A stretch of DNA of 64,000 nucleotides from Amycolatopsis roodepoortensis (GTDB lineage Bacteria > Actinomycetota > Actinomycetes > Mycobacteriales > Pseudonocardiaceae): positions 1,798,001 through 1,862,000 of the forward strand of contig NZ_JADBEJ010000001.1 of assembly GCF_014873915.1 (NCBI RefSeq), written 5' to 3'. The position numbers and the translations under genes are program-made. Shown one piece after another: positions 58,304 to 64,000 of the stretch. The notes beneath the pieces are model-generated. The model was not told the origin of the DNA and did no database searches. It was given only the letters and a program-made list of their open reading frames with translations. How positions within the stretch are numbered: the stretch's first letter is position 1; every line of letters starts with the position of its first letter.

Positions 58304-58945
58304 TCAGAACAGGCCGAGTTCCTTCGCGCGCAGGGCCGCCTGGGTGCGATCCCGCACCTGAAGCTTGGACAGGACACTCGTCACGAGATTCTTCACGGTG
58401 CCCTCGGCGAGGAACAGCGTCTTGGCGATCTCACGGTTGCTGCGGCCGTCCGCCAGGAGCCGGACGACCTCCAGTTCACGCTCCGAAAGCGGCGTCGTCG
58501 ACGGCCGGGGCGTCTCGGCGGGCAGTCGCGCCACGTGTGCGACGAGTTTCGCCGCGACCGACGGCTGCAGCACCGATTCGCCCCGTTGGGCCGCGACCAG
58601 CGCTTCGACCAGCCGCGTCGACGAAACGTCCTTGAGCAGGTAGCCGACCGCGCCCGCGCGCAACGCGGCGAAGACGTCTTCGTCGTCGTCGAACGTCGTC
58701 AACGCCAGGACGCGCACGTCCGGTTGCTCGGCGCGAAGCCGCGCTGTGGCGGCGATTCCGTCCAGCACCGGCATCCGCAGATCCATCAGCGCGACGTCGG
58801 GACGGAGCTCGGCACAGAGCCGGACGGCCTCCTCACCATCGCCCGCCTCGCCGACGACGTCGATCTCCGGCTGGACCTCCAGCAGGGTCGCCAACGCTTC
58901 GCGGAACAACGCCTGGTCGTCGACGATCAGCACCCGGACGCTCAT
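58304..58945 (-). CDS. NarL/LuxR-type response regulator
   Basis: 213 aa. Receiver with D9/D10, phospho-acceptor D55 (VALMDLRMPVLDG), K in YLLKDVSSTRL. LuxR HTH LSERELEVVRLLADGRSNREIAKTLFLAEGTVKNLVTSVLSKLQVRDRTQAALRAKELGLF. ATG overlaps the kinase stop (ATGA). The divergent or downstream target is unclear; the next gene on the same strand, the small membrane protein, starts 112 bp on. Confidence 0.95.
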   Translation of the reverse strand: MSVRVLIVDDQALFREALATLLEVQPEIDVVGEAGDGEEAVRLCAELRPDVALMDLRMPVLDGIAATARLRAEQPDVRVLALTTFDDDEDVFAALRAGAVGYLLKDVSSTRLVEALVAAQRGESVLQPSVAAKLVAHVARLPAETPRPSTTPLSERELEVVRLLADGRSNREIAKTLFLAEGTVKNLVTSVLSKLQVRDRTQAALRAKELGLF

Positions 58946-60051
58946 CCCGGCACCTCCACGGTGAGCGTCGAGCCGTGCCCTTCCGCGGAGTCGACCGAGA
59001 CACTTCCGCCGAGCCCGGCGACCCGCTCGCGTAGTCCCACGAGGCCGAAACCCTTGTCCGGCTGGGGATCTCCGGTGAACCCGATACCGTCGTCGCGGAC
59101 CTCGAGCCGGACTCGATCGGTCACGGCGTAGTCGAGCACTACGGTCGCGGCGGTCGCTCGCGCGTGCTTGCGCACGTTGGTCAGTCCCTCCTGGGCCGCC
59201 CGGAACAGCGACTCCTCCACGTCGGCGCGGGTCTCCCTCGCGGTGCCCTTGACCTCGAATCCGGTCGGCACGCCCGCCGTGGAAGTTTCCTCCGTCAGCG
59301 CCCGCACCGCGTCCGCGAGTGGTTCGGAACGCGGCTCCCGCAACGCCGACACCGACCGGCGGACCTCCGCCAGCGCCTCGCGCGACTGGTCCTGTGCCTT
59401 GGCGAGCATCCCGTCGGCCCGCTCCGTGTCGCCGGTGCCGATCACCGCGCGGGCGGCCTGCAACATCATCTGGACGACGGTGAGATGGTGACCGAGCCCG
59501 TCGTGGATGTCGCGCGCGACGCGGTTGCGCTCCTGGATCGTGGCGAGTTGTTCGGCCTGCGCTGCCTGGTCGCGGAGACGTTCGTGCGCCTCGGCCAGTT
59601 CCTCCCGGGCCCGCTTCTCACGGACGACCAGCTCGGTCACCACGGCGGCGAAGACCATGACCGCCAGCGTCCCGAGCCCCTCGCGGAGCCCGTCAAGCGG
59701 CGCCATCGGCAGGTGGATCAACGGGATCACCACCGCGACCCCGAAGGCCACCGGCAGCGGCAGCAGCAACACGGTGTGACACACGAGGACCACGAGAAGC
59801 AGGACGGCGCCGACGGCGGCGCCCGAAAGCGAGAACAGGGTGAAGCCGAGCGGTAACTGAACGCAGACGTACGCGATCGCCCACGCGCGCCCGTGTTTCT
59901 GCACCCAGGGGAAGCCGGCGATCGCGATCGCCGCGTAGACCAGCCCGGCGAGGAGCGTCGGCAGCACGAGCGTCTCGTATCGGGCCGAGCCGAGCGGCAA
60001 CGTCACGTACGCGACGAGGGTCAGCACGGCCAGGGCCCGGTTCACGGACAC
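58942..60051 (-). CDS. NarL-partner histidine kinase (HisKA_3)
   Basis: 369 aa if GTG 60051 is used (GTG 60045 possible). An upstream in-frame ATG at 60105 is rejected because it lies inside the terminator palindrome of the LacI gene. About 6 TM helices (10-130), a short coiled coil (RAREELAEAHERLRDQAAQAEQL), HisKA_3 with H183 in RVARDIHDGLGHHLTVVQMM, HATPase with EGLTNVRKHARA and DDGIGFTGD, GFGLVGLRERV. Paired with the regulator by a 4-nt overlap. Confidence 0.92.
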   Translation of the reverse strand: MSVNRALAVLTLVAYVTLPLGSARYETLVLPTLLAGLVYAAIAIAGFPWVQKHGRAWAIAYVCVQLPLGFTLFSLSGAAVGAVLLLVVLVCHTVLLLPLPVAFGVAVVIPLIHLPMAPLDGLREGLGTLAVMVFAAVVTELVVREKRAREELAEAHERLRDQAAQAEQLATIQERNRVARDIHDGLGHHLTVVQMMLQAARAVIGTGDTERADGMLAKAQDQSREALAEVRRSVSALREPRSEPLADAVRALTEETSTAGVPTGFEVKGTARETRADVEESLFRAAQEGLTNVRKHARATAATVVLDYAVTDRVRLEVRDDGIGFTGDPQPDKGFGLVGLRERVAGLGGSVSVDSAEGHGSTLTVEVPG

Positions 60052-60065
60052 ACAATGCCACGAGT

Positions 60066-60133
60066 CCCGCGTTTCGTCCTCTGAATGCGGTCCTAGCACA
60101 CGCAACTACCGCATCCAGAGGACGAAATGCGGG
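60066..60133. terminator. 25-bp inverted repeat after the LacI gene
   Basis: Arms 60066-60090 and 60109-60133 pair at 23 of 25 positions around an 18-nt loop; core TTTCGTCCTCTG / CAGAGGACGAAA. It starts 3 bp beyond the LacI stop and ends 15 bp before the kinase start, insulating the two genes. A fourth, unrelated palindrome family in this window. Confidence 0.75.
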
Positions 60134-60135
60134 GG

Positions 60136-61134
60136 CTAGGCGATGGTGCTGTTCCGGATCTCCAGCGAGAACGGGGTCTGGACGTCTTCCGGTTCCAGGT
60201 CGCTCCCGCCCGCGATACGTCGCCGCAGCAGATCGACCGCGGCCCGCGCGATCGCCGCCTTGTCCGGCGCGATCGTCGTGAGCGAAGGCAGGCTGTACGC
60301 GCTCTCTTCGTTGTTGTCGAAGCCGACGATCGCCATGTCCGACGGCACCTGGACGCCGCGTTCGGCCGCGGCGCGCAGGGCGCCGATGGCGAGAAGGTCG
60401 TTGAAGCAGAAAACCGCGTCGGGCGGCTCCGGCAGCGCGAGCAGATGCGCCATCGCCTCGGCGCCGTTGGCGCGGTGGTAACGCAGGGCGGGCAGGACCA
60501 GCTCGGGAATGGGCGTGAGACCGGCTTCCTCCAGTGCGGAGTGGTAGCCCTCCAGCCGTTGCGCGGCGGTGTGGCGTTGCGGATGCGCGCCGATGGCGGC
60601 GATCCGCCGGCGGCCGAGCGAGATCAGGTGCCGCACCGCGATCCGGGCCGCCTGGACGTTGTCGATGCCGACGTGGTCGATCGGGACGTCGACGACGTGC
60701 TCGCCGAGCATCACCAGCGGCACGCCCGGCGCCAGGTCTTCGAAGTCGTTGGTGTGCAACGCTTCCGGGCTGATGATCGCGCCGTCGATCAGATGCGGCC
60801 CCAGCGCGGACAGGGCGTTGCGCTCCCGCTCCCTGGTGCCGAGGGTCTGTTCGATGAGGACGTTCCACTCGTGTTCCTGCGCCGCCTGCAGCACCAGGCC
60901 GGCCAGCTCGCCGAAGTACGGGATGCTCAGCTCGGGCAGCATCAGCCCGAGGAACCCGGTGCGGCCGCGGCGGAGGTTTCGGGCACCGAGGTTGGGCCGG
61001 TACCCGGTCGAGGCCAGTGCCTCCTCGACGCGCTTGCGGTTCTCCGGCTTGACGAAGTCGTAGCCGTTGACCACGTTCGACACGGTCTTGACCGAGACGC
61101 CCGCCAGCTTGGCGACGTCCTTGAGCGTGGCCAC
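60136..61134 (-). CDS. LacI-family transcriptional repressor
   Basis: 332 aa. N-terminal HTH VATLKDVAKLAGVSVKTVSNVVNGYDFVKPENRKRVEEAL with hinge TGYRPNLGARNLRRGRTGFLGLM; periplasmic-binding-like sensor domain (IDGAIISPEAL, AAIGAHPQRHTAAQRLEGY, PPDAVFCFNDLLAIGALRAA, VGFDNNEESAYSLPSLTTI). GTG 61134 chosen from the conserved N-terminus with GGGGAG 6 nt upstream. Divergent from a ribose-class importer across a matching operator, so it most likely represses that operon and responds to its sugar. Confidence 0.95.
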   Translation of the reverse strand: MATLKDVAKLAGVSVKTVSNVVNGYDFVKPENRKRVEEALASTGYRPNLGARNLRRGRTGFLGLMLPELSIPYFGELAGLVLQAAQEHEWNVLIEQTLGTRERERNALSALGPHLIDGAIISPEALHTNDFEDLAPGVPLVMLGEHVVDVPIDHVGIDNVQAARIAVRHLISLGRRRIAAIGAHPQRHTAAQRLEGYHSALEEAGLTPIPELVLPALRYHRANGAEAMAHLLALPEPPDAVFCFNDLLAIGALRAAAERGVQVPSDMAIVGFDNNEESAYSLPSLTTIAPDKAAIARAAVDLLRRRIAGGSDLEPEDVQTPFSLEIRNSTIA

Positions 61135-61195
61135 CCTCGCTCCCCTCTGCAGTGCTCCGGCACAGATCCGGCACAGCCTAGCCGCGCGAACGGCG

Positions 61196-61226
61196 GATTT
61201 ACAACGTTGTACCAACGATGTAAATC
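61196..61226. promoter_or_regulatory. LacI-type operator between repressor and importer genes
   Basis: TACAACGTTGTA (61200-61211) is a perfect 12-bp palindrome with the CG centre typical of LacI-family sites. It is nested in a larger dyad, GATTTACA (61196-61203) with TGTAAATC (61219-61226). A second half-like AACGATGTAAA follows. It lies 70-100 bp upstream of the importer start and 62 bp from the repressor start, able to control both. Confidence 0.75.
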
Positions 61227-61295
61227 TGGCATCGTCCCTATGAGTGACATGGGTCACCGCAGATCCGTGTGCTCGACTTCCCCGAGGAGCGATCG

Positions 61296-62363
61296 ATGTC
61301 CCTGCCCATCCGCCGCACCCTGCTCCTGGTGACCGGCCTCGCGCTCGCGCTGACGGCCTGCACCAGCCGCGAGACCCAGCAATCCGCCCCGTCGGGGGCG
61401 GGACCGGCCGCCTCGGCGGCGCCGAGCCAGGCCGCCGGGCCGGGATGCGCCCGCGAGAAGACCGGCTACCCGCAGGTGGACGTGAAGAACGCGGTCATCG
61501 GCTTCTCCCAGTCGGAGAAGGAGGCGAACCCGTTCCGCATCGCCGAGACGCAGTCCATCAAGGACGAAGCGACGAAGCTCGGCGTCCCGGCGGACAAACT
61601 CCTGATCACCAACGCGCAGAGCGACCTCAACAAGCAGGTCAGCGACATCAAGTCGCTGCTGGACCGGGGCGCGCAGCTGCTCATCGTCGCCCCGCTCAAC
61701 TCCGACGGCCTGCAGCCCGCCCTCGACGCGGCGAAGGCCAAGAAGGTCCCGGTCGTCACGATCGACCGCAAGGTGACCTCCCAACCGTGCACCGACTACC
61801 TGACCTTCATCGGCTCCAACTTCGTCGAGCAGGGCAAGCGCGCCGCGCAGGAGATGGTGAAGGCCACCGGCGGCACCGGCAAGGTCGCGATCCTGCTCGG
61901 CGCGTCCGGCAACAACGTGACCACCGATCGCACCAAGGGATTCAAGGACGAGATCGCCTCGACCACGGGGATCCAGATCGTCGCCGAGCAGACCGGCGAG
62001 TTCGACCGGTCCAAGGGCCAGGCGGTCATGGAGCAGCTCATCCAGAGCAACCCCGAGATCACCGCCGTCTACGCCGAGAACGACGAGATGGGCATCGGCG
62101 CGGTCACCGCGCTCAAGGCCGCGGGCAAGACACCGGGCAAGGACGTCAAGATCGTCTCGATCGACGGCACCCGCAACGCCGTCCAGTTGATCGCCGACGG
62201 CAGCTACAACGCGGTGATCGAGTCCAACCCGCGCTTCGGTCCGCTCGCCTTCTCCACGCTGCAGGACTTCGCCGCCGGCAAGGAGATCCCGCCGACCGTG
62301 GTGATCTCCGACGACCAGTACGACTCGGCGAACGCGGCCCAGAAGCTCGGGAACGCGTACTGA
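61296..62363 (+). CDS. Sugar ABC transporter substrate-binding lipoprotein, ribose/YtfQ class
   Basis: 355 aa. Lipobox TGLALALTAC (Cys near residue 20), an Ala/Ser/Pro linker, then a type I periplasmic-binding fold: VIGFSQSEKEANPFRIAETQSIKDEA, LIVAPLNSDGLQPALDAAKAKKVPVVTIDR, VAILLGASGNNVTTDRTKGFKDEI, ITAVYAENDEMGIGAVTALKAAGK. VGFSQ...NPFRIAET resembles YtfQ, which binds galactofuranose; arabinose or another pentose is also possible. GAGGAG lies 6 nt before ATG 61296. Confidence 0.92.
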   Translation: MSLPIRRTLLLVTGLALALTACTSRETQQSAPSGAGPAASAAPSQAAGPGCAREKTGYPQVDVKNAVIGFSQSEKEANPFRIAETQSIKDEATKLGVPADKLLITNAQSDLNKQVSDIKSLLDRGAQLLIVAPLNSDGLQPALDAAKAKKVPVVTIDRKVTSQPCTDYLTFIGSNFVEQGKRAAQEMVKATGGTGKVAILLGASGNNVTTDRTKGFKDEIASTTGIQIVAEQTGEFDRSKGQAVMEQLIQSNPEITAVYAENDEMGIGAVTALKAAGKTPGKDVKIVSIDGTRNAVQLIADGSYNAVIESNPRFGPLAFSTLQDFAAGKEIPPTVVISDDQYDSANAAQKLGNAY

Positions 62364-62365
62364 CG

Positions 62366-63841
62366 ATGGAACCGGTTCTCGAGGTCGAAGGCGTGACGAA
62401 GACGTTCGCCGGGGTGCGCGCGCTCGACGACGTGTCGTTCGCGCTAGGGCCGGGCGAGGTGCACGCGCTGGTGGGCGAGAACGGCGCCGGGAAGTCGACG
62501 CTGATCAAGGTGCTCACCGGCGTGCACAGGCCGGACTCCGGCACGATCCACGCGCGGGGCGCGATCTCCACGATCTACCAGGAGGTCAACCTCATCCCGC
62601 TGATGAGCGTGGCGAGCAACGTGTACCTCGGCCGCGAGCCGCGGAAGCGGTTCGGGCTGGTGGACTGGGCGCGGATGAACGCCGACGCGGCGGCACTGCT
62701 GAAGGACTACGGCATCGACGCCGACGTCCGCCGTCCACTCGGGACACTCGGGGTCGGCGCGCAGCAGATGGTGGCGCTGGCCCGCGCGGTGTCGGTCGAC
62801 GCCGATGTCGTGATCATGGACGAGCCGACGTCCTCGCTGGAACCGCGTGAGGTCGAGACGCTGTTCGAGGTCATCGGCAGGCTGCACGAACGCGGGATCG
62901 CGATCGTGTACGTCAGCCATCGGATGGACGAGCTGTACCGGATCTGCGAACGCGTGACGGTGCTGCGGGACGGCAAACGGGTCCACACCGGACCGCTCGC
63001 AGACCTGCCGCGGCTGGAACTGGTGTCGATGATGCTCGGCCGCAGTGTGGGCGACATCCGCTCCCACGGCGCGACGGCGTTCGAGGGCGACCACGAGGCC
63101 GGCCGGGAGCCGGTGCTGCGCGCGGAGGACCTCACCAGCGGGAACCGGCTCAGCGGCGTCTCGGTGGAGATCAGACCCGGCGAGATCGTCGGCCTGGCGG
63201 GCCTGCTCGGCTCCGGCCGGACCGAGACCGCCCGCGCGATCGTCGGCGATCTACCGCTGTCCGGCGGCACCGTCCTCGTCGGCGGAAGGCAAGTCCCGCA
63301 AGGGAACGTGGCCGCCGCGATGCGCGCGGGCGTCAGCATGCTCGCTGAAGACCGCAAGACCGAGGGCATCATCCCGCATCTGTCGGTACGGGAGAACATC
63401 GTGCTCGCCGCGTTGCCGAAGCTGTCGCGGTTCGGTCTGGTCAGCCGGGCGAGGCAGGACAGGATCGTCGACACGTTCGTGAAACGCCTGCGGATCAAGG
63501 TGTCCAGCCCGGATCAGAAGGTCGCGGAGCTCTCCGGCGGGAATCAGCAGAAGGTGCTGCTCGCCCGGTGGCTCTGCACCGAACCGAAGGTGTTGCTGCT
63601 CGACGAGCCGACCCGGGGGATCGACGTCGGCGCGAAGGCGGAGGTGCAGGCGCTCATCGACGAACTCGCGAAGGACGGGCTCGCCGTCCTGCTGATCTCG
63701 TCGGAGATGGACGAACTCCTCGATGGCGCCGACCGGCTGATCGTGCTCAAGGACGGCGCGGTGGTCGGGGAGCTGGCGGGGGAGCAGTTGACGCAGGACC
63801 ACGTGCTGGCCGCGATCGCTTCGGGAGGCGCGGATGACTAG
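62366..63841 (+). CDS. Sugar ABC transporter ATPase with two nucleotide-binding domains (RbsA/YtfR type)
   Basis: 491 aa. NBD1: Walker A GENGAGKST, signature-like LGVGAQQMVALARAV, Walker B VVIMDEPTSSLEP, VSHRMDELYRICERV. NBD2: degenerate Walker A GLLGSGRTETAR (normal for RbsA), signature LSGGNQQKVLLARWL, Walker B VLLLDEPTRGIDVGAKAEV. Starts 2 bp after the binding protein stop; overlaps the permease start by 8 nt. Confidence 0.95.
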   Translation: MEPVLEVEGVTKTFAGVRALDDVSFALGPGEVHALVGENGAGKSTLIKVLTGVHRPDSGTIHARGAISTIYQEVNLIPLMSVASNVYLGREPRKRFGLVDWARMNADAAALLKDYGIDADVRRPLGTLGVGAQQMVALARAVSVDADVVIMDEPTSSLEPREVETLFEVIGRLHERGIAIVYVSHRMDELYRICERVTVLRDGKRVHTGPLADLPRLELVSMMLGRSVGDIRSHGATAFEGDHEAGREPVLRAEDLTSGNRLSGVSVEIRPGEIVGLAGLLGSGRTETARAIVGDLPLSGGTVLVGGRQVPQGNVAAAMRAGVSMLAEDRKTEGIIPHLSVRENIVLAALPKLSRFGLVSRARQDRIVDTFVKRLRIKVSSPDQKVAELSGGNQQKVLLARWLCTEPKVLLLDEPTRGIDVGAKAEVQALIDELAKDGLAVLLISSEMDELLDGADRLIVLKDGAVVGELAGEQLTQDHVLAAIASGGADD

Positions 63842-64000
63842 CACCCAGCGGAGAACGGAGGAACCGGGGCCCACCATGACGGATACGGCGAAAACGGTGG
63901 ACCGGACCCGGGCGGCGCGGTGGCTCCAGGAGTACGGCGTGTACGTCGCCGTCGTCGCGCTCGTACTGTTCAACATCGCGTTCACGGCGAACTTCCTGAC
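63834..64000 (+). CDS. N-terminus of a sugar ABC transporter permease (3' truncated by window end)
   Basis: 55 codons visible: a polar N-terminus (MTSTQRRTEEPGPTMTDTAKTVDRTRAARWLQEYG) leads into the first TM helix (VYVAVVALVLFNIAFTANFL), as in RbsC/YtfT permeases. ATG 63834 has GGGAGG 5 nt upstream and overlaps the ATPase gene by 8 nt; ATG 63876 is an alternative. The rest of the gene lies outside the window. Confidence 0.85.
   Translation, partial: MTSTQRRTEEPGPTMTDTAKTVDRTRAARWLQEYGVYVAVVALVLFNIAFTANFL

Noticed and set aside
60052..60105. Longer N-terminus of the kinase from ATG 60105
   Set aside because: The extra codons lie in the loop and arm of the LacI gene's terminator palindrome and have no ribosome site.

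Overview
The window is very GC-rich, densely coded actinobacterial chromosome. The best placement is the genus Amycolatopsis (Pseudonocardiaceae). The gene at 19509 encodes a close relative of the N-acylamino acid racemase known from Amycolatopsis, with every catalytic residue at the published position. GTG starts, 1-8 nt start/stop overlaps, leaderless-type promoters and several families of long dispersed palindromes fit the same group. I see no phage, IS element, CRISPR array, tRNA or rRNA. The content is accessory metabolism and signalling, not core housekeeping.

Layout. 1-8.7 kb: a truncated DUF2867 protein, a secreted GH6 cellulase with two CebR-type operators, an OmpR-type two-component system (TCS) followed by an acyltransferase, a DHA2 drug exporter and a mycothiol-type protein. 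8.3-10.5 kb: HxlR/RidA, a cupin and a VOC protein. 10.5-15.8 kb: a GntR regulator and a sugar ABC importer with a GH1 beta-glucosidase. 16-23.8 kb: an N-acyl amino acid module (amidohydrolase, M20 hydrolase, GNAT, N-acylamino acid racemase, PucR regulator, MFS carrier), which matches the known D- to L-amino acid conversion pathway. 24-31.2 kb: a class A beta-lactamase-like protein, a VOC protein, a NarL TCS, a quinol monooxygenase, an alpha/beta hydrolase, and an AurF-type diiron oxygenase with a ferredoxin/reductase fusion.

31.4-46 kb is the most interesting part: a P450 and then a gene set that matches the indole-3-acetic acid (auxin) catabolic iac cluster one for one. A flavin monooxygenase-like IacA, the small protein IacB, Rieske alpha/beta subunits, an SDR and a reductase lie on the minus strand. 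A FixL-type PAS kinase, flavin reductase, small IacI-position protein, amidase and FixJ-type regulator lie on the plus strand, followed by a SnoaL-like protein, an MHS-family importer and a second amidase. A shared box, RGGGAAATCCT, lies before several of these transcription units at consistent distances from predicted -10 elements and is oriented toward each. I infer that it is the operator of the FixJ-type regulator and unites the region into one regulon.

46-64 kb: a MacB/FtsX-like ABC exporter, DUF2252 and DUF1206 proteins, a two-gene ABC-2 exporter next to a NarL TCS, a monooxygenase, a DJ-1/PfpI membrane protein, a second NarL TCS, and a LacI regulator divergent from a ribose/galactofuranose-class ABC importer that runs off the end. 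A clear LacI operator lies between them.

All functions are read from sequence by eye. No database search was run.
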